The translations under genes were made by a program, and so were the position numbers. A DNA stretch of 5,655 bases from JBCDIQ01 sp039024295 (lineage in GTDB: Bacteria; Bacteroidota; Bacteroidia; J057), in NCBI GenBank assembly GCA_039024295.1, contig JBCDIQ010000368.1:1-5655 (forward strand), given 5' to 3'. Positions within the stretch are counted from its first letter, which is position 1. Every line of letters begins with the position of its first letter. The notes below the pieces were generated by a model that worked only from the letters and a program-made list of their open reading frames with translations, made no database searches and had not been told where the DNA came from. Below are positions 1 to 5,655 of this stretch, piece after piece.

Positions 1-1770
1 GTATATTTTTTCCGAATCAATCCCTGAAAATTCGTCTTCTAGTTTGATCCTGAGCGTGCTTTGCGAGCTGGGAACAGTTTGGTAATTTTTGAAATTTAGG
101 GGAATGATTTTGGGTGGGATGCTATCGGCCATTAGGCAAAAGGTTCCAAAATACTTCGTAGAGGCATACAGGTTGCCATTCTCTCCCCAACTGTTTCCCA
201 GGTACTTCCATTTTCCTTTTTCCTGATAAGCAATCACTACATGGTTTTTGTCCACCATGGGAGGCACGGCGAAGTTCACCAGATAGGAATTAAACAAGGG
301 TGTCTGTTCTTCACCCACCTGATAAACAGGAGACAGCCCTCCTTTTTGGGCAGGTCGTTTCCTTAAGGTAAGCGGAGTGGGTTGAAAAGCGGTTCCCACC
401 GGAAAGAACAATTGAATGTCATCCATTTTCACCAGCCCATTTCGCCTCGGTTGTAATTCTTCTTCCAGGTACGTCCATTTTTGAAGCCGCTCTTCCCGGT
501 CAAATACCCGGACCGGATATTGTCCCTGCCTCAGGGGAAGCAAAAACACCAATCGGTTCTGGTATCGGTAGGAGGGAAGCAGTTCTTGGATATCCCCATA
601 CTGGTTCTCGTAAAGCAGTCCGTCGTAATGCCGGGTTTTAGGATTGATCAGCGTAACCGTCAGCACGTTTCTTTTGATCTCATAAATCAGCTTAGAGGCT
701 TCCCTGAAACCGGGGCTTCCTGCGAGGGGCTTGTCGTTCGTCTCTTGGATCAACTTCCCAGAAATAGTGGTATGGTTGCCGTATGCGTCTTCCAGCTCTA
801 AGAGGAACGAATGAAGCCGATTGTCATACAGCTCTATCATCCCTTGATTGTTCAGGTTTTTATACCCACTAAACTCATTTCCCTCTTCTACATATGCCCG
901 CTCGTAGCGTTGTTTGTTCTTTTTGTAAAAGCTGTAATCTATATGTTGGTTGATGTGCCTGCTTTCATCAAAGGAAAATTTCCTCAAGTCCAGCTCAAAT
1001 ATCAGGTCTCCGTCTAAAAACAACCGCGTATGGTTAATGCCACAATGATTGCCTGCTCCATTTAGCAAGTCATATGCCCGGTATTCCATGCCCACTAATC
1101 CTGAAATTCGGATGGGAGCAGGAACGGTATACCGACCGTTTCCCCCCGTGGGTTTAAGCAGCGTCTTCCGAAAACGTCCTTTTACCCGTGAACTGGCAGT
1201 CATGGGCTCAATGGCGACTCCCTGAACAATTGGGGGAATATTATCTGACACCAAATGAGAATAATAGGGGAGGGGATTGAGGATCCGCTCTTGTGGGTCA
1301 CGGATTTCAAAGTGCAGGTGCGGGGCGAGGCTCGAACCACTGTTGCCAGAATAACCGATTAGCTGCCCTTGTTTCACGGGCATCTCACGGGCACCGAGGT
1401 ACAACTCTTGAGGAAATTGCTTGCTGGTATACTGGCGTTGGTAGATGTAGCCCGCCATCTCTGGCGTGAAACGGGAGAGGTGGGCATAGACGGAGAATCG
1501 GCCATCAGGATGCCGTAAATATACCGCATTTCCGAATCCATATGGGCTTACCTTAAGCCGATACACGAATCCATCCTGAATGGCGTAGACCGGTTTGCCA
1601 GACCTGCCGCCAGTTTTGATGTCAATACCTGAATGAAAATGGTTGGGCCTTAACTCCCCAAAGGTACCCGCAAGTACCTTGTGCCCATTCAGGGGATAGC
1701 GATAATCCACCTCGGGGTTAAAGCTGCTGCAAACCAGTGCAATAAGAATCCAAATCCACCTACTTAACAT
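1..1770 (-). CDS. M23 family metallopeptidase (peptidoglycan endopeptidase), C-terminus beyond window
   Basis: Exported zinc peptidase of the LytM/M23 family, which cuts peptide cross-links of peptidoglycan in the periplasm. The frame is open from the ATG at 1770 to the left edge: 590 codons and no stop, so the C-terminus is missing. The N-terminus has a short signal (R4, hydrophobic 5-13) with C14 after ALV, a non-canonical lipobox; it may be a lipoprotein or have an ordinary signal peptide. The M23 domain spans about 28-160 and is intact: H46xxxD50, YAHL at 95-98 (H97) and HLH at 151-153, so the expected zinc ligands (H46, D50, H153) and catalytic histidines (H97, H151) are present. About 20 extra residues lie between YAHL and the GYSGNSG loop (139-145). 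Residues 160-590 are beta-rich with no domain I can name firmly; SIPPKI (550-555) and DEFSGID (579-585) suggest a terminal Ig-like fold. The start overlaps the end of the FAH gene by 11 bp, which suggests coupled translation. Confidence 0.93.
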   Translation of the reverse strand, partial: MLSRWIWILIALVCSSFNPEVDYRYPLNGHKVLAGTFGELRPNHFHSGIDIKTGGRSGKPVYAIQDGFVYRLKVSPYGFGNAVYLRHPDGRFSVYAHLSRFTPEMAGYIYQRQYTSKQFPQELYLGAREMPVKQGQLIGYSGNSGSSLAPHLHFEIRDPQERILNPLPYYSHLVSDNIPPIVQGVAIEPMTASSRVKGRFRKTLLKPTGGNGRYTVPAPIRISGLVGMEYRAYDLLNGAGNHCGINHTRLFLDGDLIFELDLRKFSFDESRHINQHIDYSFYKKNKQRYERAYVEEGNEFSGYKNLNNQGMIELYDNRLHSFLLELEDAYGNHTTISGKLIQETNDKPLAGSPGFREASKLIYEIKRNVLTVTLINPKTRHYDGLLYENQYGDIQELLPSYRYQNRLVFLLPLRQGQYPVRVFDREERLQKWTYLEEELQPRRNGLVKMDDIQLFFPVGTAFQPTPLTLRKRPAQKGGLSPVYQVGEEQTPLFNSYLVNFAVPPMVDKNHVVIAYQEKGKWKYLGNSWGENGNLYASTKYFGTFCLMADSIPPKIIPLNFKNYQTVPSSQSTLRIKLEDEFSGIDSEKIY

Positions 1771-2371
1771 GAAAATCCAGCATCTTTTGACCTTCTAACC
1801 ACCCTTCGACATGATCTCCCACCTTTATTTCCCCTACCCCTTCCGGAGTGCCAGTAAAGAGGAGGTCCCCCTTTTTCAAGGTGATGAACTGGGACACGTA
1901 GGCGATCATTTTCTCCAGGGAAAACATCATATCAGCCGTATGTCCTTGCTGTCGGGTCTCTCCATTCAGCTTGCACTCAAATTTGAGGTTATTGAAAGAC
2001 AGCAAGGAGTCTGGTGGCAAGAATGTTGAGACAGGCGCTGCTCCATTAAATCCTTTGGCGAGTGCCCAAGGAAGGCCCTTTTTCTTTGCCTCGGTTTGCA
2101 GGTCCCGTGCAGTCAGGTCAATTCCCAATCCAATGCCATCGATATAAGAAGCCGCAAACCCTTCCTGGATATATTTCCCTTCCCGACTGATTCTTGCTAC
2201 TACCTCACACTCATAGTGAACTTCCTGGCTAAATTCTGGGTAATAAAAATCCTGGTTATTTCTCAGGACCGCCGTATCTGGTTTCATGAAAATAACCGGC
2301 TTTTCTGGAATGGGGTTATTCAACTCTTTGGCGTGCTTGGCATAATTGCGGCCAATGCAAATGATTTTCAT
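1760..2371 (-). CDS. Fumarylacetoacetate hydrolase (FAH) family protein, acylpyruvase/FAHD1-like
   Basis: Soluble Mg2+-dependent enzyme of the single-domain FAH family. Relatives hydrolyse acylpyruvates, decarboxylate oxaloacetate, or isomerise/decarboxylate catechol-cleavage products; the substrate cannot be fixed from sequence. At 203 aa it matches the compact FAHD1/YcgM-like core, without the N-terminal domain of true fumarylacetoacetase. Visible signatures are GRNYAKHAKE at 7-16 (H13 is the likely catalytic histidine), YECEVV at 53-58 (metal ligands E54 and E56), GIDLTARD at 83-90 (D85 third ligand), WALAKGF at 102-108 (K106) and TGTPEGVG at 173-180. All catalytic positions are present, so it should be active. 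The ATG at 2371 gives the standard family N-terminus (MKIICIGRNY) and follows an A/T-rich stretch instead of a Shine-Dalgarno site. It lies 49 bp after the lipoprotein gene and its stop overlaps the M23 start. No degradation-pathway genes accompany it, so a housekeeping or metabolite-repair role is plausible; that is inference. Confidence 0.95.
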   Translation of the reverse strand: MKIICIGRNYAKHAKELNNPIPEKPVIFMKPDTAVLRNNQDFYYPEFSQEVHYECEVVARISREGKYIQEGFAASYIDGIGLGIDLTARDLQTEAKKKGLPWALAKGFNGAAPVSTFLPPDSLLSFNNLKFECKLNGETRQQGHTADMMFSLEKMIAYVSQFITLKKGDLLFTGTPEGVGEIKVGDHVEGWLEGQKMLDFHVK

Positions 2372-2388
2372 AAAGACTATTTTTCTAA

Positions 2389-2422
2389 ATACCTGATACC
2401 TACAACCTTTTACCTAATACTT
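2389..2422. repeat. Degenerate heptad repeat (AGGTnnn on the minus strand) in the lipoprotein-FAH gap
   Basis: On the plus strand ACCT starts at 2391, 2398, 2405 and 2412, followed by ACTT at 2419: five units at exactly 7-bp spacing. Read on the coding (minus) strand this is AGGT plus three variable, mostly A/T bases. It fills most of the 49-bp gap upstream of the FAH start and reaches the last codons of the lipoprotein gene. It could be an intergenic short tandem repeat, a leader element, or chance in A/T-rich DNA. No function is assigned. Confidence 0.5.
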
Positions 2423-2849
2423 ACTCTTCACACCCTTTGACTGTCACTTCAGCCATATCGAATAGATCACGCATGGTAACCTCTTGCTCGCCGATCAGGT
2501 AAGCGTCTTGTTGGCTCCACAAGGTGTACTCGGTCTTACAATTACTTAAGGAACTTGCGTTTTCATCCGCATCAAAGCGGATAATCCACCTATCGGTCTC
2601 AAACACCAGGTTATAGGTGCCCTCGCAGGATTCCCGACGTATGGCATCACTTAAAATGCCAGGGACATATTTTACATTTTTATAAGTGCTGTCGGTCAAC
2701 ACCAATCGGTAATCTTCACTGCAGTAAGTACCGACGATTTTGGCGCGAACTTCATCTTCTGACGGATGGGAAGGGCCACATCCTGGTAGAAAGCAGGCGA
2801 TCACCGCCAAGAGGAAGCTAATCCGGATAAATAGGGGTTTTTTCTGCAT
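2421..2849 (-). CDS. Small cysteine-containing lipoprotein of unknown function
   Basis: I do not recognise a named family. The 142-aa product starts with a lipoprotein signal: QKK at 2-4, a hydrophobic stretch at about 6-21, and the lipobox LPGC at 21-24, so C24 should be lipidated after signal peptidase II cleavage. The mature part is about 119 aa with four more cysteines, C43, C75, C104 and C140, which could form two disulfides in the periplasm. An acidic SEDE follows at 30-33. It sits later than the acidic tag that sends Bacteroidota lipoproteins to the cell surface, so location is open. The pattern of short beta-like segments (VGTY at 39-42, RLVLTDSTY at 48-56, GTYNLVF at 77-83, WIIRFD at 88-93) resembles small lipocalin-like beta-barrel lipoproteins, but this is weak. 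It begins 36 bp after the GGGP synthase stop and ends 49 bp before FAH, which suggests co-transcription. The signal peptide supports this start. Confidence 0.86.
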   Translation of the reverse strand: MQKKPLFIRISFLLAVIACFLPGCGPSHPSEDEVRAKIVGTYCSEDYRLVLTDSTYKNVKYVPGILSDAIRRESCEGTYNLVFETDRWIIRFDADENASSLSNCKTEYTLWSQQDAYLIGEQEVTMRDLFDMAEVTVKGCEE

Positions 2850-2885
2850 AAGTGTTCAAGCGAAGTGTGTGCTTTTGGTAGATAA

Positions 2886-3650
2886 TCAACCGTTCCACTG
2901 AAAAAAACGGTGTTTATGCTCTGCCAGTTCAAATATAAGTTTTCCTTCGGTATCTTTTTCAAGGGCGTTCCCCACCACGAGTACATCTGCCCCTGCCTGC
3001 CATAGACGTTCTGCATCTTCTCCCGATCGTATTCCGCCACCCACAATGAGGGGGAGCGAAACCTTCTCCCGTACTGTTCTGACCATTTCCGCTGAAATTG
3101 GACGCATGGCCCCACTACCGCCATCCATATACAGCAACTTCAACCCCAGGTACTCTCCTGCCAGGGCCGTGCAGGCAGCTACGTCAGGTTTGTCATGAGG
3201 AATGGGAAGGGTGTTACTCATGTAATGGACCGTGGTGGTACGGCCCGATTCCACCAGAATATAACCGGTCGCCATCACTTCCAGCTCCGATTTGGCTAGG
3301 ATTGGGGCTGCCACTACGTGATTACCAATGAGCAAATCTGGGTTCCTTCCGCTTATCAGGGAGAGGAAAAAGATGCCATCGGCCTGTGGAACGATTTGGT
3401 ATATGCTGCCGGGGAACAGGATGACCGGAATATCTGTCTGGGCCTTCAGCAAAGGCACCAAGTGATGGATATGGTCATTGGTGAGCAGGCTTCCCCCCAC
3501 AAAGAAAAAATCTACCCCTGCCGCTTTGTAAACCGCTAGTTGGGATACCAGGCTGCTTTCATCCAGTTTATCCGGGTCAAGCAGTACGGCCAACCCTTTA
3601 GCTCCATGAAGATGCAAGCCTTGAAACTGTTCCAGCAAGGATGAATTCAT
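2886..3650 (-). CDS. Geranylgeranylglyceryl/heptaprenylglyceryl phosphate synthase (PcrB/GGGPS family)
   Basis: TIM-barrel prenyltransferase joining sn-glycerol-1-phosphate to a long polyprenyl diphosphate through an ether bond. This is the first committed step of archaeal-type ether lipids; in Bacillus, PcrB makes heptaprenylglyceryl phosphate instead. The 254-aa length fits the family. Signatures in order: GLAVLLDPDK at 19-28 (D25 is the likely Mg2+-binding Asp), FVGGSL at 50-55, ILFPGS at 77-82, the loop SGRNPDLLIGN at 100-110, GYILVESG at 129-136, YMDGGSGA at 174-181, and the phosphate-binding GGGIRS (204-209) and VGNALE (226-231). The longer N-terminus and overall pattern resemble the group II enzymes of archaea and Bacteroidota more than Bacillus PcrB. 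Prenyl chain length cannot be decided by eye. The ATG at 3650 places DPDK at the usual distance from the N-terminus. The gene follows the methyltransferase by 79 bp and precedes the lipoprotein by 36 bp. No digeranylgeranylglyceryl phosphate synthase or glycerol-1-phosphate dehydrogenase gene is visible here. Confidence 0.95.
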   Translation of the reverse strand: MNSSLLEQFQGLHLHGAKGLAVLLDPDKLDESSLVSQLAVYKAAGVDFFFVGGSLLTNDHIHHLVPLLKAQTDIPVILFPGSIYQIVPQADGIFFLSLISGRNPDLLIGNHVVAAPILAKSELEVMATGYILVESGRTTTVHYMSNTLPIPHDKPDVAACTALAGEYLGLKLLYMDGGSGAMRPISAEMVRTVREKVSLPLIVGGGIRSGEDAERLWQAGADVLVVGNALEKDTEGKLIFELAEHKHRFFQWNG

Positions 3651-3655
3651 GCATA

Positions 3656-3688
3656 CGAAGGTAGAGATAATCGGTACAAGCTACAAAA
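3656..3688 (-). promoter_or_regulatory. Possible Bacteroidota-type promoter before the GGGP synthase gene
   Basis: On the minus strand TTTTG (3688-3684) is followed after 20 bases by TACCTTCG (3663-3656). This compares with the Bacteroidota consensus TTTG-N19-TAnnTTTG, with one mismatch in the -7 box. The -7 box ends only five bases before the ATG at 3650, so a transcript from it would have almost no leader. That makes it a weak candidate; the gene could equally be read from upstream. Confidence 0.2.
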
Positions 3689-3729
3689 CAACTCCTGCTG
3701 CTGGTGAATTGACCTCACCCCTTTTGGGC

Positions 3730-4581
3730 TTATGTGAGATTGGGCCGTTTTTGGAAGCTGAAGGCCGCCAGGGGAATGGAAAGGAGAAGCCCTCCATTTG
3801 CCTGGGCCAGCTGGTTCAACCGCAGCTCAACCTGCTCGAACACAGTTCTCAAGTGCTGCGGTGGAACCATTGTTTTCCAAGTGGGCAAAAAGCTCATGAT
3901 GGTGAAGTAGTCATGGAAAAATGCGGTACCATCTGCGTATTTTTGATGGCTCACTTGCTCTTCTACCCGTATCAGGTCAAAATGTGCTGACTCAAATAGA
4001 TGCGTTACCCCTTGAAGGGTTGCCCGTGCCCCCATGTGTTGGATGACTTTATCCCGGGATGCCTGAAGTTCAAGGTTTTCCAGGCTTGCTATAAATACTT
4101 GGTAGAATTCCTCAAAGGTCCCTACCAGATTTGAACTCAGGTAGAGTATACCCCCGGGCTTAAGCACCCGAAAACATCCTTGAATGACGGCTTTCGGTTG
4201 CGCAAAATTATTGATCCCAAGGTTAGAGGTGATGATGTCTACCGAATTATCGGGTAGCGGAATTTCCTCTGCATTTGCCTGGATCAACTCTACCTGGGGT
4301 AGGTTGGTGATTTGAATCTTTTGGCGAGTTCGTTCAATTGCCTCTTTCCACACATCCAGTCCGATTATCCGTGCATCAGGCCCAAACCTTCTGGCGAGGG
4401 TTAACAGGGGAAAACCGGTGCCAAAACCAATATCCAGTACCGTGCTGCCTTTGGAATAGTCAATTTGATTCAGCAACATAAGACCTGGCGCCGCTGACCA
4501 TAACGGGAATTCGTCATAGGCAAATACAACTTCAGGGGTTTGCCAGTCAAAATGTTGATCAAGGTAAGGGAGGGTTGACAC
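3730..4581 (-). CDS. Class I SAM-dependent methyltransferase (UbiE/Methyltransf_11-like)
   Basis: Cytoplasmic Rossmann-fold methyltransferase of 283 aa. Motif I is VLDIGFGTGFP at 48-58. The acidic residue ending strand 2 is D76 in GLDVW, which should bind the SAM ribose. NAEEIPLPDNSVD at 103-115 is the adenine-contacting region and start of motif II, followed by SNLGINNF at 119-126; RVLKPGG (about 138-144) is motif III. The overall style is that of UbiE/COQ5 and related small-molecule methyltransferases. The C-terminal ~100 residues are not a family I can identify, so the acceptor is unknown. The start is GTG: no ATG lies nearby in frame, an in-frame TAA lies six bases upstream of the GTG, and the only internal Met near the N-terminus (M35) is too close to motif I. 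It lies 138 bp after the barrel-protein gene and 79 bp before the GGGP synthase. That adjacency permits a lipid, isoprenoid or quinone substrate but does not prove one. Confidence 0.92.
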   Translation of the reverse strand: MSTLPYLDQHFDWQTPEVVFAYDEFPLWSAAPGLMLLNQIDYSKGSTVLDIGFGTGFPLLTLARRFGPDARIIGLDVWKEAIERTRQKIQITNLPQVELIQANAEEIPLPDNSVDIITSNLGINNFAQPKAVIQGCFRVLKPGGILYLSSNLVGTFEEFYQVFIASLENLELQASRDKVIQHMGARATLQGVTHLFESAHFDLIRVEEQVSHQKYADGTAFFHDYFTIMSFLPTWKTMVPPQHLRTVFEQVELRLNQLAQANGGLLLSIPLAAFSFQKRPNLT

Positions 4582-4610
4582 AGGTTTTTAGGTTGAGGGT
4601 TGCGGTTCAG
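4582..4610. repeat. Weak GGTT-type short repeat upstream of the methyltransferase
   Basis: On the plus strand GGTT occurs at 4583, 4591, 4598 and 4604, with spacings of 8, 7 and 6 bp, directly upstream of the methyltransferase GTG start and inside the 138-bp gap after the barrel-protein gene. The core resembles the AGGT unit at 2389-2422 but lies in the opposite orientation relative to the genes and is less regular. The rest of this gap (4611-4719) shows no convincing promoter, terminator or small gene. Confidence 0.3.
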
Positions 4611-4719
4611 GAGGCAATCATGCTACAGAATGTCGCATCCCAACAAAGCGCAAATCGCATGGTTCCTCAAGCTACTAATTTCCTTGGCCATTGTATTGTC
4701 GGACCTGGAGCGATCTCCC

Positions 4720-5655
4720 TTATCGCCTTCGTCCTGAATATTCCATTGCTTCCCCTTTGCCAAATCCATAGCTGACTCCCAATGTGATGAATCTGCCCCT
4801 GAACCGGCGATTGAAAAAGTAAAAATTGGGTTGAAAAGCCTCGGTTTCCTGAATTCGCGAAGCAAATACATCCCGTATACTGAAGCTGGTAACCAATTTC
4901 CCTTTGAGAATCTTTTTACGCAGCCCCAGGTCTAGGAATGGTACCTGGGCAACCTCTCCCTGAACGGTGCGATAGGCTGATTCGTAATTTCCTGTCAATT
5001 CAAAATCGATGGAAGCTGGCAATTTGAATTTTGTGGTCATTCGAGCGGTCCATTGGTCCCCTTCGAAATCAAAACTTTGGGCATCCAAGCTGCCTTCTCG
5101 GTAGAAAAATAGGAAGTTGGCGTCACCCCTGACGCTAAACCATTCTGTCAACCGGTATTTCCCATTTACCTCTATCCCATAGGTTTTGTTGGTGCCAATG
5201 TTCCGGGGCTGGGTGAAAGCCACATCATCCTCAAAGGTGGTCACCCGCTCGATCACATCTGTGGTGTACCGGTGGTACAAACCCAGGTTAAAGGATCCCT
5301 TTTTAATGGCAAAAATGCTGTTGATCTCATAGGAGTCTGTAAACTCTGGCAGCAGGTCTGGATTCCCCGTTCGTATGCTGAAATTGTTCCGGATGTTAAA
5401 AAATGGGTTAAGGTCCCACAGTCGAGGTCGACGGATTCTTCTGGAATACCCTGCTTGTACGGAAAAGGTCTCTGAGAATTTGTAAGACGAATGAAAAGAG
5501 GGGAACAGGTTGGTGAAATTCAGCCGGTTAGATTCCCGGGTGTTGACCAGAAACGTATTGAGGATGGTATTTTCTACCCGCATGCCTGCTTTGATGCCCC
5601 ATTTGGCTACTTCATATGCGCCTGTTGCGTAGGCTCCTAACACCCGCTGTTCGTA
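4720..5655 (-). CDS. Outer-membrane beta-barrel / TonB-dependent receptor-like protein, C-terminal part only
   Basis: The frame is open to the right edge (311 visible codons plus TAA), so the true start is outside the window; the GTG at 5643 is an internal Val codon, not a start. The visible part is the end of a large beta-barrel: alternating aromatic/polar strands (for example GYSRRIRRPRLWDLNPF at visible residues 69-85) and GNPDLLPEFTDSYE at 97-110. These are hallmarks of the Bacteroidota outer-membrane beta-barrel family (OMP_b-brl_3 type), whose members usually carry an N-terminal carboxypeptidase-regulatory-like domain and a plug domain. The last strand, ITLGVSYGFG, is followed by a 13-residue tail ending in RRR, a common ending in this group. 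TonB-linked uptake is the family inference; the ligand cannot be determined because plug and N-terminus are absent. A 138-bp gap separates it from the methyltransferase, so it may be an independent unit. Confidence 0.92.
   Translation of the reverse strand, partial: YEQRVLGAYATGAYEVAKWGIKAGMRVENTILNTFLVNTRESNRLNFTNLFPSFHSSYKFSETFSVQAGYSRRIRRPRLWDLNPFFNIRNNFSIRTGNPDLLPEFTDSYEINSIFAIKKGSFNLGLYHRYTTDVIERVTTFEDDVAFTQPRNIGTNKTYGIEVNGKYRLTEWFSVRGDANFLFFYREGSLDAQSFDFEGDQWTARMTTKFKLPASIDFELTGNYESAYRTVQGEVAQVPFLDLGLRKKILKGKLVTSFSIRDVFASRIQETEAFQPNFYFFNRRFRGRFITLGVSYGFGKGEAMEYSGRRR

Noticed and set aside
481..1017. Two plus-strand reading frames (481-801 and 811-1017)
   Set aside because: They lie antisense to the M23 gene, whose frame is continuous from 1770 to the edge; neither looks like a known protein.
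2823..2842. G4T6 homopolymer in the lipoprotein signal-peptide region as a phase-variation site
   Set aside because: The runs are short and the frame is intact; nothing else suggests slippage.
2801..3124. Minus-strand frame of 107 codons overlapping the GGGP synthase and lipoprotein genes
   Set aside because: It is out of frame with two well-supported genes and its translation has no recognisable motif.
3703..3719. Inverted repeat GGTGA-7-TCACC in the gap between methyltransferase and GGGP synthase as a terminator
   Set aside because: The stem is only 5 bp and no T-tract follows directly on the coding strand, so it does not look like an intrinsic terminator.
4710..4726. Inverted repeat GCGAT-7-ATCGC at the stop codon of the barrel-protein gene
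   Set aside because: It has a 5-bp stem overlapping the last codons and no T-run after it; chance is as likely.
4623..4871. Minus-strand 82-codon frame spanning the end of the barrel-protein gene and the 138-bp gap
   Set aside because: Most of it overlaps the barrel-protein gene in another frame; there is no signal, domain or conserved pattern.
5641..5643. GTG as start of the barrel-protein gene
   Set aside because: The same frame stays open upstream to the window edge, and the product would lack the barrel's N-terminal part; it is an internal Val codon.

Overview
The window looks like chromosomal DNA from a member of the Bacteroidota, probably Cytophagales (Cyclobacteriaceae-like). This is inferred from protein style rather than from a marker gene. 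The clues are a CarboxypepD_reg/TonB-type outer-membrane beta-barrel protein, a bacterial geranylgeranylglyceryl phosphate synthase of the kind seen in Bacteroidota, a long M23 peptidase with a C-terminal beta-rich extension, and starts preceded by A/T-rich sequence instead of a Shine-Dalgarno motif. I see no rRNA, tRNA, CRISPR array, insertion sequence or phage gene.

All six genes lie on the minus strand, so transcription runs from right to left. In that order they are: (1) the C-terminal 311 codons of an outer-membrane beta-barrel/TonB-dependent receptor-like protein (5655-4720, N-terminus outside the window); (2) a class I SAM-dependent methyltransferase starting at GTG (4581-3730); (3) a PcrB/GGGP-synthase family prenyltransferase (3650-2886); (4) a small orphan lipoprotein with four mature cysteines besides the lipidated one (2849-2421); (5) a fumarylacetoacetate hydrolase (FAH) family enzyme (2371-1760); (6) an exported M23 metallopeptidase (1770-1, C-terminus outside the window). 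The M23 gene is open to the left edge and fills the first 1.77 kb, so there is no gene desert there.

Gaps between genes are 138, 79, 36 and 49 bp, followed by an 11-bp overlap between FAH and M23. Genes 3-6 therefore look like one transcription unit, with FAH and M23 probably translationally coupled. The methyltransferase may belong to the same unit or be transcribed separately. No strong intrinsic terminator is visible in any gap.

Functionally the cluster is mixed. It combines envelope genes (barrel protein, ether-lipid-type prenyl transfer, lipoprotein, cell-wall hydrolase) with two soluble metabolic enzymes whose substrates cannot be read from sequence. The points most worth a second look are the archaeal-type lipid enzyme next to an unassigned methyltransferase, the orphan Cys-rich lipoprotein, and a degenerate 7-bp AGGT-type repeat in the gap before FAH with a weaker match before the methyltransferase. 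I found no clear new defence or mobile system.
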